From assembly GCF_001950255.1 (NCBI RefSeq), contig NZ_BDJK01000055.1, positions 300,192 through 364,191 on the forward strand: a DNA stretch of 64,000 bases. Reading direction: 5' to 3'. The notes under the pieces are model-generated. The model had not been told where the DNA came from. It was given only the letters and a program-made list of their open reading frames with translations, and did no database searches. Numbering within the stretch: the first letter of the stretch is position 1; the number at the start of each line of letters is the position of its first letter. This DNA comes from Carboxydothermus pertinax (GTDB lineage: Bacteria > Bacillota > Z-2901 > Carboxydothermales > Carboxydothermaceae). Position numbers and translations under genes: made by a program. Of the stretch, positions 20,227 through 31,898 are shown in pieces.

Positions 20227-21585
20227 TCAATTTCTTAAACTTTGGATTGGTGCCGGAATACGCCCACCCCGTAAGACAAACTTTTGACTTCCAAAACAAC
20301 TTACCTCCATAATAACCGTACGCCCAAGCAAGCCACCAAACTCTACGTATTCCCCAGCTTTTTTACCAGGAACCGGGATAATCCGCACCGCTGTAGTCTT
20401 ACCATTAATTACCCCAATACTTATTTCATCGGCAATTATCCCGGCAATGGTAGTTTCGGGTGTATCCCCGGGAATTGCTATCATATCAAGACCAACCGAG
20501 CATACTGCAGTCATTGCTTCTAATTTTTCCAGGTTTAAAGCCCCCACTTCTACGGCCCGTACCATGCCCATATCTTCGCTTACCGGTATAAATGCGCCTG
20601 ATAAACCTCCAACCATAGACGAAGCCATTGCTCCACCTTTTTTCACCGCGTCGGTTAACATCATTAAAGCAGCAGTAGTTCCTGGAGCCCCACAATATTC
20701 CAAGCCCATTGCTTCAATAATTTCTGCAACACTATCTCCCATTGCCGGAGTAGGCGCCAGGGACAAATCCACTATTCCAAATTTTACATCTAACAATTTA
20801 GCTGCTTCTTTGCCAATTAATTCCCCAACCCTGGTGATTTTAAAAGAGGTTTTTTTGACTTCGTTAGCCAATTCTTCTAAATCCGCTTGCGGCATTTTTT
20901 CTACAACCCTTTTTACAACACCAGGGCCACTTACTCCAACGTTAACTACATATTCCGCTTCCCCAATTCCATGAAATGCTCCCGCCATAAAGGGATTATC
21001 CTCAGGAGCATTGGCAAAAACAACAATTTTAGCACATCCCAAGCCATCTTTTTCTCGAGTTAACTCCGCCGTTTCCTTGATTATCTTGGCTGCATAGTTT
21101 ATTCCATCCATATTAATACCGGCTTTTGTAGTTGCCACGTTAATTGAAGCACAAACCCGTTCAGTTTCCGAAAGCACCCGGGGAATAGTTTTAAAGACAT
21201 TTAAATCCCCTTTGGTAAAGCCCTTATGGACAAGAGCAGAAAAGCCTCCGATAAAATTAACCCCTATTTCTTCCGCCACTTCTTCTAACGCATAACCAAT
21301 TTTAAGAGTCCCCTCTTCATCAAAGCTCCCTGCCAAGAGAGAAATTGGAGTTACTGAAACTCGAGCATTAACTATTGGAATGCCATACTTTACCTCTAAT
21401 TTTTTTGCTGTTTCCACTAAATGTTGTCCTTTTGCTTTAATTTTCCGCTTAATATTTTCACAAGTTTTTTCTAAACTACCGTCAACACAATCAAGAAGGC
21501 TCACTCCCAGGGTAATTGTCCGGATATCAAGATTCTCCTCCTGAATCATCTTTAGCGTTTCTAATATTTCACCAAAGTTAAACAT
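20227..21585 (-). CDS. UPF0210 (PFL-like, DUF711) family protein
   Basis: This 452-residue protein matches the UPF0210 family, often annotated as PFL-family because of weak similarity to pyruvate formate-lyase. The recognisable parts are [21 protein letters not shown] at the N-terminus and long conserved stretches such as [18 protein letters not shown] and [25 protein letters not shown] segments. No glycyl-radical motif is seen, so formate-lyase activity is not claimed. AGGAGGG precedes the ATG at 21585. The gene is nearly always paired with an ACT-domain gene, as here, which suggests amino-acid or small-ligand control. Confidence 0.88.
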   Translation of the reverse strand: MFNFGEILETLKMIQEENLDIRTITLGVSLLDCVDGSLEKTCENIKRKIKAKGQHLVETAKKLEVKYGIPIVNARVSVTPISLLAGSFDEEGTLKIGYALEEVAEEIGVNFIGGFSALVHKGFTKGDLNVFKTIPRVLSETERVCASINVATTKAGINMDGINYAAKIIKETAELTREKDGLGCAKIVVFANAPEDNPFMAGAFHGIGEAEYVVNVGVSGPGVVKRVVEKMPQADLEELANEVKKTSFKITRVGELIGKEAAKLLDVKFGIVDLSLAPTPAMGDSVAEIIEAMGLEYCGAPGTTAALMMLTDAVKKGGAMASSMVGGLSGAFIPVSEDMGMVRAVEVGALNLEKLEAMTAVCSVGLDMIAIPGDTPETTIAGIIADEISIGVINGKTTAVRIIPVPGKKAGEYVEFGGLLGRTVIMEVSCFGSQKFVLRGGRIPAPIQSLRN

Positions 21586-21595
21586 CTTATCCCTC

Positions 21596-21871
21596 CTACA
21601 AACGATGCATTGCCCGGAAAATATTTTCATGTTGTATTTCTATGTTTAATTTGAGCTCCTGCCCAACTTCCTTTAGCAATTTTTTTAATTCTTCAAACTC
21701 AATTTTACAATTGGTTATATCAACCATCATGATCATTGTAAATAGCCCTCCGGTAATGGTCTGGCTGATATCCAAAATGTTAACATCGGCCTGTGCTAAA
21801 AGAGTAGCAATCCTGGCAATAATGCCCACCCGATCTTCCCCAATAACGGTTATTAAAGCTTTTTCCTGCAA
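21596..21871 (-). CDS. ACT domain protein (UPF0237)
   Basis: A single 91-residue ACT domain of the UPF0237 type, beginning [26 protein letters not shown] and containing DISQTI and MIMMVDI. The reading frame starts with TTG at 21871 because an in-frame stop lies just upstream and AAAGGGGA precedes it. It lies ten bases before the UPF0210 gene and is likely co-translated. ACT domains bind amino acids, but the ligand is unknown. Confidence 0.88.
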   Translation of the reverse strand: MQEKALITVIGEDRVGIIARIATLLAQADVNILDISQTITGGLFTMIMMVDITNCKIEFEELKKLLKEVGQELKLNIEIQHENIFRAMHRL

Positions 21872-21911
21872 TTTTCACATCCCCTTTCAGTAGTTTTTCG
21901 CTAGTTAATTT

Positions 21912-21939
21912 AAAAAAAAACGAGGCATTAACCTCGTTT
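21912..21939 (-). terminator. Rho-independent terminator after secF
   Basis: On the minus strand AACGAGG / CCTCGTT around TTAATG is followed by a long T run. It overlaps the secF stop codon and separates secDF from the ACT/UPF0210 genes. Confidence 0.88.
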
Positions 21940-22814
21940 TATTGCTTTTTTGCATTATCCCCTTTAGAACTCATCCTCTTTAAATCAAACCAGACCGGAC
22001 TTGCATTAAAAATCGAGGAATAAGCTCCACTGGTTACCCCAATTAACATTGCCGTAACAAATACTTTTATGCTGGAGCCTCCAAACAATAATAACGCAAC
22101 TAAAACAAAAATTACCGTCATCACCGTATTGATTGAACGCGTCATTGTTTGCCACAAGCTTTTGTTAATTAAGTCTTCTAGAGCTTCGCCTTTTTCCCGA
22201 TACTTAAGGTTTTCCCGGATACGGTCAAAAATCACTATAGTATCATTAATTGAATAACCAATAATGGTTAAGATTGCCGCCACAAAGCTGCTGTCAACTT
22301 CCCATTGAAAAATAGAGAAAATCCCAATTGTGACAAAAACGTCGTGTAAAAGAGCAATAATGGCCGCAACACCAAAATAAAACTCAAAGCGAAAGGTAAT
22401 ATATATAAGCATTAAAACTGAAGAAATCAAAAGAGCCAGCAAAGCTTTTTGTAAAAGTTCCCTACTTACAATGCCACCTATCCTATCTTCCCGCAAAACA
22501 TCCATTTTACCCAGATTATTTTCTAGGGCCTTAACCAGTAAGTCCCGTTTGGCAGTATCTAATTCCTCAGTTCTAATAAGATAATTTCCTTCACTGGTTT
22601 GTTGAATGGAACTTACTTTTATTCCCTTTTGGGTTATGATACTCCTAATATCCTGAGATTGAACATCTTTGGCAAACTTAACTTCTAATATTGTACCACC
22701 GGTAAAGTCAATGCCCCAGTTAAGTCCTTGAAGAAACAAAGAAATTATTCCCGGGATAATAATTAAAAGCGAAATAATATACCAGTACTTCCTATTTTTA
22801 ATAATGTGAAACAT
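21939..22814 (-). CDS. secF: Protein translocase subunit SecF
   Basis: SecF works with SecD in the membrane to pull exported proteins through SecYEG using the proton gradient. The 291-residue protein has an N-terminal membrane segment, the GIDFTGGTILEVKF motif, a short extracytoplasmic P1-like region and five further membrane segments. The conserved GYSINDTIVIFDRIRENL (about residues 185-202) is the SecF signature. It follows secD by twelve bases. Confidence 0.95.
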   Translation of the reverse strand: MFHIIKNRKYWYIISLLIIIPGIISLFLQGLNWGIDFTGGTILEVKFAKDVQSQDIRSIITQKGIKVSSIQQTSEGNYLIRTEELDTAKRDLLVKALENNLGKMDVLREDRIGGIVSRELLQKALLALLISSVLMLIYITFRFEFYFGVAAIIALLHDVFVTIGIFSIFQWEVDSSFVAAILTIIGYSINDTIVIFDRIRENLKYREKGEALEDLINKSLWQTMTRSINTVMTVIFVLVALLLFGGSSIKVFVTAMLIGVTSGAYSSIFNASPVWFDLKRMSSKGDNAKKQ

Positions 22815-22826
22815 TTTCTTCCCCCC

Positions 22827-24053
22827 TTATGCCCCGTAAAGCTTGGGATTTTTCACTACTTTAGAATCAGCTGCTAAGAACAAGAGCCAACGAGTGAAGG
22901 TAATAGCAGTAAAAAAGCTGGCCAGAATACCGATACTAAGAGTCACCGCAAAGCCCCGAACAGGTCCTGTCCCCAAAAAGTAAAGAATAACGGCGGCAAT
23001 AAGGGTGGTAGCATTAGAGTCAAAGACTGTTAAAAAAGCTCTTTTAAAACCGGAATCAATGGCTGACCTTAAAGTTTTACCCATTCTCAGTTCTTCTTTT
23101 AACCTTTCAAATATTAAAATATTAGCATCAACGGCCATACCCATGGATAAAACAAAGCCAGCGATACCCGGTAAGGTTAAAGTTGCTTTAAGGGCTATCA
23201 TTACCCCTAAAACGATTGTTGCATATAATATTAAGGAAAAGTCGGCAATAAAACCGGGAAAACGATAATACAAAATCATAAAAAGAAAGATAGCTATTAC
23301 CCCAATTATACTAGCTTTCACCGAACGCCTTAAGGAATCAGCCCCAAGAGTTGGCCCTACCACTTTCTTTTCCAAAATTTCAAGTTTTAAGGGCAAAGCT
23401 CCAGAACGTAATAACACCGCAATCCTGTGGGCTTCATTGAGATCTTTATACCCAGTAATTCTTGCTTTACCGTTAGTAATTGGCTCCTGAATAACAGGAT
23501 TTTGTAAGAGCTTACCATCAAGATAAATCCCTAAGTTTCTACCAACATTTTTACTGGTAAAATCACCAAATTTTTTAGTTCCATCGGCATTAAAGGTCAA
23601 GTCAACTTCAGCAAGTCCAGTATTGGGATCCTTCGATTCAATAGCATCTTTAAGATCTTTGCCGGATACTACCAGCTCACCTTCCGGGGATTTAAATTCC
23701 AAAACCGCCGGTTTAATTAAAGTTCTAACCGCTTCTTCGGGGTTTTTATAGCCAGCAATTTCCACAATAATACGGTCTTTCCCTTGTTTTTGAATTATAG
23801 GTTCTGAAATACCCAGTTCATTAACCCTGGTTTCGATGATCGAGATAGTGCTTTGCATCGTTTTATCATTTACCGGACTTCCTGGAAGTTCTTTCGCCTG
23901 AAAGACAACGTGAACACCACCCTGTAAATCAAGCCCCAAAGTGGTGTATTTTACTAAGGGCTTAACCGGTCCAAAGCCTAAAAACATGTACCAGCCAAGA
24001 ATTAAGATGAAAATAAGTACTCCACTAAAGATGGTAAATTTCCCTAATCTCAC
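22827..24053 (-). CDS. secD: Protein translocase subunit SecD
   Basis: The 408-residue partner of SecF has a first membrane segment and the GLDLQGGVHVVF motif at about 39-50. An extracytoplasmic domain follows, then five membrane segments containing GMAVDANILIFERLKEEL. Translation probably begins at GTG (24053) behind GGAGG. It has its own good promoter just upstream and is separate from yajC, with an HD-domain gene lying between them. Confidence 0.95.
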   Translation of the reverse strand: MRLGKFTIFSGVLIFILILGWYMFLGFGPVKPLVKYTTLGLDLQGGVHVVFQAKELPGSPVNDKTMQSTISIIETRVNELGISEPIIQKQGKDRIIVEIAGYKNPEEAVRTLIKPAVLEFKSPEGELVVSGKDLKDAIESKDPNTGLAEVDLTFNADGTKKFGDFTSKNVGRNLGIYLDGKLLQNPVIQEPITNGKARITGYKDLNEAHRIAVLLRSGALPLKLEILEKKVVGPTLGADSLRRSVKASIIGVIAIFLFMILYYRFPGFIADFSLILYATIVLGVMIALKATLTLPGIAGFVLSMGMAVDANILIFERLKEELRMGKTLRSAIDSGFKRAFLTVFDSNATTLIAAVILYFLGTGPVRGFAVTLSIGILASFFTAITFTRWLLFLAADSKVVKNPKLYGA

Positions 24054-24088
24054 TACCTTATTCCTCCTCCGTTGGCATTAACAAAGCT

Positions 24089-24118
24089 ATTATACTTTTA
24101 AATGAATATTATTGTCAA
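24089..24118 (-). promoter_or_regulatory. Sigma-A promoter of secDF
   Basis: TTGACA and a perfect TATAAT are spaced by 18 bases on the minus strand, about 36 bases before the secD start codon. Confidence 0.78.
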
Positions 24119-24122
24119 TTTT

Positions 24123-24782
24123 TTAAAGCAATCTTGTGCCATTTATCACCAATTCAAACTGACACTTTAAAAATTCCGCCGCCTTGCGGCATAAGATCAT
24201 CCGGGTTAAAAATATCTCAAAATACTCCATAACCGGACATATATTTGTATTAATTACCAATTCTAACGTAATTGTCCGCTTTTGTTCATTCACCCAAACA
24301 AAAGAATGCTCAACCGCCGAGTTTACCCGGTCATGAATATCATAAGTAGCAGGATCGGGGTTTCTAACTCTAGAGCGGTGAACATCCGACTTATCAGCTA
24401 AAATTAGGGCAGCCGCCACGTTATTTACGGGTTGGCCATATTGTTCTTCGTGATTGCCAATTGCTGAAATAACTACTGCTATTTCCTCATAATCCATGCC
24501 AAGCCGCTCTAAAATTTGCGAGGCAAGCAAAGCTCCAGTTAATCCGTGTTCCTGGCGATTAATAGCATTTCCGATATCGTGAAGGTATCCAGCTATAGCC
24601 GCCAGTTCTCCTTCCCGCTCAGGATAACCAAGGCGGTCCAATATATTTTTAGCTATGGAGGAGACAAGACCTAAATGCCTAAAGCCATGTTCAGTAAAAC
24701 CCAGAGTCCCTAGATGCTCATTGCTTTTCTTGATAAAGGCTTCTACCATTGGATCCTTTTTCACCCTATCCAAGGTCAGCAC
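24123..24782 (-). CDS. HD-domain phosphohydrolase
   Basis: A 219-residue HD-superfamily protein. The metal-binding residues are seen in HGFRHLGLV (about 32-40), GYLHDIGNAINRQEH (about 86-100), ISAIGNHEE and ILADKSDVHRSR. The region after residue 150 has no clear match and may be substrate-specific. HD proteins of this kind hydrolyse phosphate esters of nucleotides or related metabolites; the substrate is unknown. The gene lies between yajC and secD in many clostridia, but a functional link to secretion is not established. Confidence 0.8.
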   Translation of the reverse strand: MLTLDRVKKDPMVEAFIKKSNEHLGTLGFTEHGFRHLGLVSSIAKNILDRLGYPEREGELAAIAGYLHDIGNAINRQEHGLTGALLASQILERLGMDYEEIAVVISAIGNHEEQYGQPVNNVAAALILADKSDVHRSRVRNPDPATYDIHDRVNSAVEHSFVWVNEQKRTITLELVINTNICPVMEYFEIFLTRMILCRKAAEFLKCQFELVINGTRLL

Positions 24783-24803
24783 AGAGCCACCACCCTGTAG
24801 TTT

Positions 24804-25082
24804 TTATTCTTTATAAGGTCCAGTAAGCGCTGACTTTAATACTTCCACTTTAACATTATCGGAAAGACGAAGAATTACAGTTTTATCTTTAATCTTCATT
24901 ACGTCACCAATTAAACCTCCAACAGTTATCACCTTATCATCCACTTTTAGGGCCTTTAAAAACTCCTGATGCTGTTTTTGCCTTTGATTTTGTGGCCGAA
25001 TCATTAAAAAATAAACAATTAAAAAAAAGACTACAAGATAAATAATTGTTACAACTTGTGGTGTGAAAATTTTACTGGTCAT
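24804..25082 (-). CDS. yajC: Preprotein translocase subunit YajC
   Basis: A 92-residue protein with one membrane segment at about residues 9-27, then FLMIRPQNQRQKQHQEFLKALKVDDKVITVGGLIG, the YajC signature. YajC joins SecDF and YidC in the holotranslocon. It follows tgt in the conserved queA-tgt-yajC order. Confidence 0.95.
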   Translation of the reverse strand: MTSKIFTPQVVTIIYLVVFFLIVYFLMIRPQNQRQKQHQEFLKALKVDDKVITVGGLIGDVMKIKDKTVILRLSDNVKVEVLKSALTGPYKE

Positions 25083-25135
25083 TTTAAAACCTCCCTTTTT
25101 AGTATAAAAAACATCTAAATTTATATTCGACTTAA

Positions 25136-27279
<2,144 letters not shown>

Positions 27280-27288
27280 TTTTCACCT

Positions 27289-28749
27289 CTAATACTTCTT
27301 GGTAATTTCTACTCCAGTATAATAATATTTTATTATATCCTTATAGTCAAAGGGATCATGTTTAGAGGTTTTTTGCGCCATAGCCCAGGCTCCCCACTGG
27401 GACATACCCAACCCATGGCCCCATCCCTGACCAATAAAGGTATATTTTTGAGGAATTTCTTCAACTATAGTATAACCAGCTCCTCCATTTTCCATGGCAA
27501 TTCCATCGGCACCAATAACGTTTAAATCCTGTTTGTCCACTTCCCTTTTCTCGCCATCGCCAGTAATTGCATAAACCGTTGCTTGCTCACTGGAATTCAA
27601 AGGGATAAACTTGGTTTCATCCTTTTTATCAGAAACTTTTACCGTAAACCGGGAGCTATTTAAACCCAAAGCTTTTCTAATGGTTCCGTCATATTTTAAT
27701 ATTTTACTGCCCTTTTCTCCTATTACAGTTACTTCCATAGCCCGTCCTGTAGCGGCAGCTTTTGTAACCTTTACTTCTTTTATCGCCCCAACACCATATC
27801 CATTTTTTTCTAATTGCTGTTGCAATTCCAAAGCTGTATACTCTTTAGTCCACCGGATAACATTATAGCTACTAGAACCTCTAGCTTTTAAGAGGTCAGC
27901 GGCTTCATCGTCGTATATATCTTTCTTAGCTTTTAGATAAGGATATTCAGAAGTACCATAAATCGTTGCGTTTGATTCAATATATCCTCCATTACTGGAA
28001 TGAAAAAGGGCCGAGATTGCTCCACCATTATAAGTTATTATTTCTCCGGCAGTTTGGTCAACTAAAGCATTTACCGATGTAAACTCACTACTTAAGCCTT
28101 CATATACTTGACTCCGTTGGTCGGAATATAAGTCAAACTCCGAATTAGGATTTCGGTGACTGTAAGCATAAGTTCTAGCAGCCAGGATTTGGGCTTTTAT
28201 AGCCTCCGTAGGCCAGTAAGCAGACACTTCATTAGGAACTACTCCATACAAATATTTTTCCAGTGATAGTCTATTTATAAGACGTATTCCTGTAGGTTTA
28301 GGAATAAGAATTAAATCCCCTCGATAGCGTTCTAAACGTTGCGGGTAGGACCGCTCAGGCGTTAAATTGAAATTTCCCGTACTATCACTATACGCCTGCA
28401 AAATTACCGTGTTTTTGGTAACAAAAAAGGGATTGGGGTCATTATTTTTATATAACTCAATCCAGTATTCGGTAAGACTTGCCGGTATATCTACCGTTTT
28501 TAACTTTATCGTTAAAATAGTTTGGTCGGGATCTTGATTTATTAATGCTGCTACATTATTTACTAAAGTATTACCATCGTAAAGTAAGTAATTACCGGTT
28601 AACTTTACTTTTTGGCTCTCGGTCTTGGGTAAATCTTTTAGTAGCACCCTTACTTTTATCGGTTCCCCCGCTAAGCTTAGATTCCCTGGGAGTGGACTTA
28701 GCATTAAAATTAAAAATCCTACCAATACTACTATTATTTTTTTCCGCAC
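27289..28749 (-). CDS. SpoIID/LytB domain protein
   Basis: The protein has an N-terminal signal/anchor segment (KKIIVVLVGFLILMLSPLPG) and a SpoIID/LytB domain with the catalytic-region pattern YLYGVVPNEVSAYWPTEAIKAQILAARTYA. Near the C-terminus it has GQGWGHGLGMSQWGAWAMA. SpoIID proteins are lytic transglycosylases acting on stripped peptidoglycan during engulfment, but paralogues outside the spoIID locus exist, so I do not name it spoIID. GTG at 28749 is preferred (486 residues) because AAGGAG lies eight bases before it. The first 158 bases overlap the end of rsgI in another frame. Confidence 0.85.
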   Translation of the reverse strand: MRKKIIVVLVGFLILMLSPLPGNLSLAGEPIKVRVLLKDLPKTESQKVKLTGNYLLYDGNTLVNNVAALINQDPDQTILTIKLKTVDIPASLTEYWIELYKNNDPNPFFVTKNTVILQAYSDSTGNFNLTPERSYPQRLERYRGDLILIPKPTGIRLINRLSLEKYLYGVVPNEVSAYWPTEAIKAQILAARTYAYSHRNPNSEFDLYSDQRSQVYEGLSSEFTSVNALVDQTAGEIITYNGGAISALFHSSNGGYIESNATIYGTSEYPYLKAKKDIYDDEAADLLKARGSSSYNVIRWTKEYTALELQQQLEKNGYGVGAIKEVKVTKAAATGRAMEVTVIGEKGSKILKYDGTIRKALGLNSSRFTVKVSDKKDETKFIPLNSSEQATVYAITGDGEKREVDKQDLNVIGADGIAMENGGAGYTIVEEIPQKYTFIGQGWGHGLGMSQWGAWAMAQKTSKHDPFDYKDIIKYYYTGVEITKKY

Positions 28750-29404
28750 TCTTTTCGCTCCTTCCCCCACTTGGCTCACTTCCTTGATTTTTCATTATTT
28801 TGTTGTTTATTTTAACATTTTTTACGCTTTCTTTAAAGCTATTTGAACCTGCATTTTTTTGTTTATCTTCCTTCTCTTTTGGAGGTGTTCCCTTTTCTTT
28901 TGGAGTATTTTGTTTTGATTGTTTGTCTATTTTATTTTTTTGAAGGAAATTTTGGTACTTTTTTGTGTTAAACTTTTTCCCGGGTAAAATTTCGAATCTT
29001 ACATCCCCACCTAATTCGGAACTAACTTTTTCAATAGCTTTTTCCACAGTCTGGCCTTTTAGCTCTAAAATGTATTTATTGTTTTTGGGATTAAGGGGTA
29101 AAACTTTCACGACTTTCTCCTTTCTATTTACGCCAATTTTTACCCCATCTTTGCCTCCTATTGTCAAATAAGCTACCACTTCTCGCTCTTTGGCGTAAGT
29201 GAGGTAGACCGGAGTAAAAAACAGTAATAAGGCTGCAGCCAATGCTGCAATCTTCACCCATAAGGTTCCAGAAAATTTAGCAGGGATTATTACCTTATCC
29301 CCGACATTGAAATCACCCTTTAACTTTAATTGGCAGAATTTACCCTCAGTTAAGACCAAGTATTTATTTTTACTAATTTTTTCTATCACAACACCCCGGC
29401 CCAT
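28592..29404 (-). CDS. rsgI: RsgI-type anti-sigma factor
   Basis: This 270-residue membrane protein starts with a cytoplasmic RsgI N-terminal domain (about 1-45, GRGVVIEKISKNKYLVLTE). One membrane segment follows (about 47-70), then an extracytoplasmic conserved region to about 150, then a K/N/S-rich tail. RsgI holds SigI at the membrane; in clostridia the outer part senses ligands such as polysaccharides, but no carbohydrate-binding module is visible here. Its start overlaps the sigI stop (TAATG). The last 50 or so residues are read from the SpoIID signal-peptide region in another frame, so the tail is of doubtful function. Confidence 0.85.
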   Translation of the reverse strand: MGRGVVIEKISKNKYLVLTEGKFCQLKLKGDFNVGDKVIIPAKFSGTLWVKIAALAAALLLFFTPVYLTYAKEREVVAYLTIGGKDGVKIGVNRKEKVVKVLPLNPKNNKYILELKGQTVEKAIEKVSSELGGDVRFEILPGKKFNTKKYQNFLQKNKIDKQSKQNTPKEKGTPPKEKEDKQKNAGSNSFKESVKNVKINNKIMKNQGSEPSGGRSEKSAEKNNSSIGRIFNFNAKSTPRESKLSGGTDKSKGATKRFTQDREPKSKVNR

Positions 29405-30045
29405 TACTCCTCACCACCCTGGCCAAGATAAGCTTGTAAACTCGTAAACTTTCCCCAATACATTAAGACGATAGCCACCAGGTACTTCCGGTACTTTTCT
29501 AAAGTTTTAATATTTACCCCATAGCGAGTAGTAATAATTTGCAAAGATAGCTTTCCCGTTTTTACTAAATGTTGAGTAATTTCATCATCTTCGGAAATTC
29601 TTTGCGCCAAGGAAATTATCTTTTGACGACTGTCTTTATGTTTGGGTGAGATTTTGACAAGGTCCTTAAAGGTTATGTTAAATTTTTTTAATAACTTTTT
29701 ATATTCTTCAATTTCCAGACGCATATCTACTTCAGCAAAGAAATCCTGAGAAGAAAGTAAATTTTCATCTAATGGATAATTTTGTGATAAGCGGTTATTT
29801 TGGCGATAATAATCAATTAACCTCCGCCGTACTACTTTTGCAGCAAAACTCTCAAAATCAGCACCTTTTGTTTTAATATAATTTTGGCTAGCTTCATGTA
29901 AAGCCAAAAGACCAATGCTGTACTCGTCATCCGATTTAGTAATAAATCTCCCGGTAAGCCTTGCTGCAATTTTAAATATTAGCTTCTCATGTTGTAAAAT
30001 TAAAGCATCGTAACTTTCCCTGTTATCGGCATTAAATTCTTGCAT
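29404..30045 (-). CDS. sigI: RNA polymerase sigma factor SigI
   Basis: A 213-residue sigma-70-family factor of the SigI group. It has the region 2-like HEKLIFKIAARLTGRF, DEYSIGLLALHEASQNY and FESFAAKVVRRRLIDYYR, and a C-terminal SigI-C domain with TRYGVNIKTLEKYRKYLVAIVLMYWGKF. It is paired with rsgI as in Bacillus and Clostridium, where SigI answers heat or extracellular ligands. The GGGGG ribosome binding site is seven bases before the ATG and could be masked in a hairpin (see the regulatory entry at 30047-30101). Confidence 0.9.
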   Translation of the reverse strand: MQEFNADNRESYDALILQHEKLIFKIAARLTGRFITKSDDEYSIGLLALHEASQNYIKTKGADFESFAAKVVRRRLIDYYRQNNRLSQNYPLDENLLSSQDFFAEVDMRLEIEEYKKLLKKFNITFKDLVKISPKHKDSRQKIISLAQRISEDDEITQHLVKTGKLSLQIITTRYGVNIKTLEKYRKYLVAIVLMYWGKFTSLQAYLGQGGEE

Positions 30046-30046
30046 A

Positions 30047-30101
30047 CTTAAGCCCCCAATAACTTATTCGTAGCCAACAATAATTTTTAAGGGGGCCTTA
30101 A
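30047..30101 (-). promoter_or_regulatory. Possible hairpin masking the sigI ribosome binding site
   Basis: On the minus strand TTAAGGCCCCC, overlapping the stop codon of the upstream gene, can pair with GGGGGCTTAA directly before sigI, with a single bulged base. The loop of about 33 bases can form an inner TTATT/AATAA stem. The GGGGG that would pair is the presumed sigI Shine-Dalgarno site. Confidence 0.4.
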
Positions 30102-30313
30102 CGGCGGAAAAGAAGATTAAGAATTATTGTTAATAAAATACTCAGCAAAATAGAACTAGCCAGCGGAAAAAAGAACGTAAAATTTCCTTTCCGAATTAAG
30201 ATATCCCCCGGTAAGCGCCCCAGGGGCAAAAGTTTCTCCCCAACAAAAAAGAAAAAACCGGTGATAATTAAAATTACCCCGATTAACATGAGAAATTTAC
30301 CAATTTCTCCCAT
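30098..30313 (-). CDS. DUF2905 small membrane protein
   Basis: A 71-residue protein with two hydrophobic segments (about 6-27 and 47-68). They are separated by GEKLLPLGRLPGDILIRKGNFTFFFP, the signature of the DUF2905 family. Its function is unknown. It is commonly found downstream of ruvB and queH in Firmicutes, as here, and probably sits in the cytoplasmic membrane. Confidence 0.88.
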   Translation of the reverse strand: MGEIGKFLMLIGVILIITGFFFFVGEKLLPLGRLPGDILIRKGNFTFFFPLASSILLSILLTIILNLLFRR

Positions 30314-30316
30314 TGC

Positions 30317-30853
30317 TTACTTCCCTTCCTTGTAGTATCTTTCTTTTTCGCTAAAAATACAACCACAATAAGGTTGCCGATATAATTCCAGTTCCTTTGC
30401 TTTTTGGTATGCAGCACGGTATCCTGGCCGAAAATCTTCATAAATAAAGTTAAGTCCGTATTTTGAGGCTAGGTTAAAACCAATTTCCTTGATACGGTCG
30501 TGTTTCTGATAAGGACTTACTAACAGGGTTGTTGACACATTCTTAATACCTAAACTTTTTGCCTTTTGAAAACTTTTATCAAGCCGGATTTCATAGCAGT
30601 AGTCACAACGAAAGCCTGGATAGTTTAAACTCCCCGTGAGAAATTCAACGAGAGGATACTCGTTTTCATAAATTACTTCTAAATCTATAAGGGCAGCATA
30701 TTGCTTTAAAGTTTCGCGGCGTCTTTTAAACTCCTGATAAGGATGGATATTAGGATTATAGAAATATCCTGTTATGTGATAACCCCGTTCTTTTAAACGT
30801 TCTATGGGATAAATACTACAAGGGGCACAGCAGATATGAAGTAAAAGATCCAT
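30317..30853 (-). CDS. queH: Epoxyqueuosine reductase QueH
   Basis: QueH reduces epoxyqueuosine to queuosine in tRNA, as a non-homologous alternative to QueG. The 178-residue protein has the adjacent cysteines in HICCAPCS (residues 7-13), the CDYCYEIRL pair near 79-82 and a C-terminal PYCGCIFSE. These match the Fe-S and metal ligands of the DUF208 family. With queA and tgt nearby, the last steps of queuosine synthesis are all encoded here. Confidence 0.92.
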   Translation of the reverse strand: MDLLLHICCAPCSIYPIERLKERGYHITGYFYNPNIHPYQEFKRRRETLKQYAALIDLEVIYENEYPLVEFLTGSLNYPGFRCDYCYEIRLDKSFQKAKSLGIKNVSTTLLVSPYQKHDRIKEIGFNLASKYGLNFIYEDFRPGYRAAYQKAKELELYRQPYCGCIFSEKERYYKEGK

Positions 30854-30863
30854 AGTTTCACCT

Positions 30864-31883
30864 CTACCAAAGGGTTTGTTCTGCCTCGTTTTTATTATAT
30901 GGAATGCCTAAGTGTTCATAGGCAAGTTTGGTAACTATTCTACCTCTTGGCGTTCTTTTTATAAAGCCAATTTGCAATAAAAAAGGTTCATAAACATCTT
31001 CAATAGTAGTCGTTTCTTCTGCAAGTGAGGCGGAAAGTGCTTCTATTCCCACCGGTCCCCCTTGATATTTTTCAATCATTGTTTTTAAAATTAACCGGTC
31101 GGTAGGATCAAGCCCTAATTCATCAATTTCTAAGAGGTTTAAAGCCGCTTGAGCAATTTCTTTAGTAATAATGCCCTTCCCACGGACTTCAGCGTAATCT
31201 CTAACCCTTTTTAAAAGTCTATTAGCAATCCGCGGTGTCCCCCTCGAACGTTTTGCAATTTCCTCACTACCTTCAGGGGTAATTTCCACCCTTAAAAGGG
31301 CTGCCGAACGATTTATAATTAACATTAATTCTTCTACTGTATAAAATTCCAAGCGATGCACCAGGCCAAAACGGTCGCGTAAGGGAGAAGTCAAAAGTCC
31401 GGCTCGAGTGGTTGCCCCCACTAAAGTAAATTTTGGTAAATTTAATCTTAAACTTCGGGCTCCAGGGCCCTTACCTAACATGACATCCAAGGCGTAATCT
31501 TCCATAGCCGAATACAATACTTCTTCAACAATCCTTGGCAAACGATGAATTTCGTCAATAAATAACACATCTTTCTCCCCAAGATTAGTTAAAAGGGCGG
31601 CCAAATCTCCTGGACGTTCAATGGCTGGTCCTGAAGTTACCTTTATGTTTACTTCTAGCTCATTGGCAATTATTGTTGCTAAAGTAGTTTTCCCTAATCC
31701 AGGAGGGCCAAATAGAAGAACATGGTCTAAGGCTTCATTCCGCTTTTTTGCTGCTTCAATAAAAATGGAAAGGGTTTCTTTTACTTTTTTTTGCCCAATA
31801 TATTCACTTAATTTTCGTGGCCTTAAACTAAACTCGTTTTCATCCTCCACCAGTTCAAAACCCGAAACGATTCTTTCTTCCAT
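30864..31883 (-). CDS. ruvB: Holliday junction DNA helicase RuvB
   Basis: RuvB is the AAA+ motor that drives branch migration with RuvA. The 339-residue protein has Walker [11 protein letters not shown], Walker [10 protein letters not shown], the sensor GATTRAG and a C-terminal winged helix with FIKRTPRGR. It follows ruvA after 15 bases. Confidence 0.97.
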   Translation of the reverse strand: MEERIVSGFELVEDENEFSLRPRKLSEYIGQKKVKETLSIFIEAAKKRNEALDHVLLFGPPGLGKTTLATIIANELEVNIKVTSGPAIERPGDLAALLTNLGEKDVLFIDEIHRLPRIVEEVLYSAMEDYALDVMLGKGPGARSLRLNLPKFTLVGATTRAGLLTSPLRDRFGLVHRLEFYTVEELMLIINRSAALLRVEITPEGSEEIAKRSRGTPRIANRLLKRVRDYAEVRGKGIITKEIAQAALNLLEIDELGLDPTDRLILKTMIEKYQGGPVGIEALSASLAEETTTIEDVYEPFLLQIGFIKRTPRGRIVTKLAYEHLGIPYNKNEAEQTLW

Positions 31884-31898
31884 TTTCTCACCTGTTTT

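Noticed and set aside
20447..20974. 175-residue plus-strand frame opposite the UPF0210 gene
   Set aside because: No ribosome binding site and a low-complexity S/T/P/A-rich translation, as expected from the antisense of a conserved gene.
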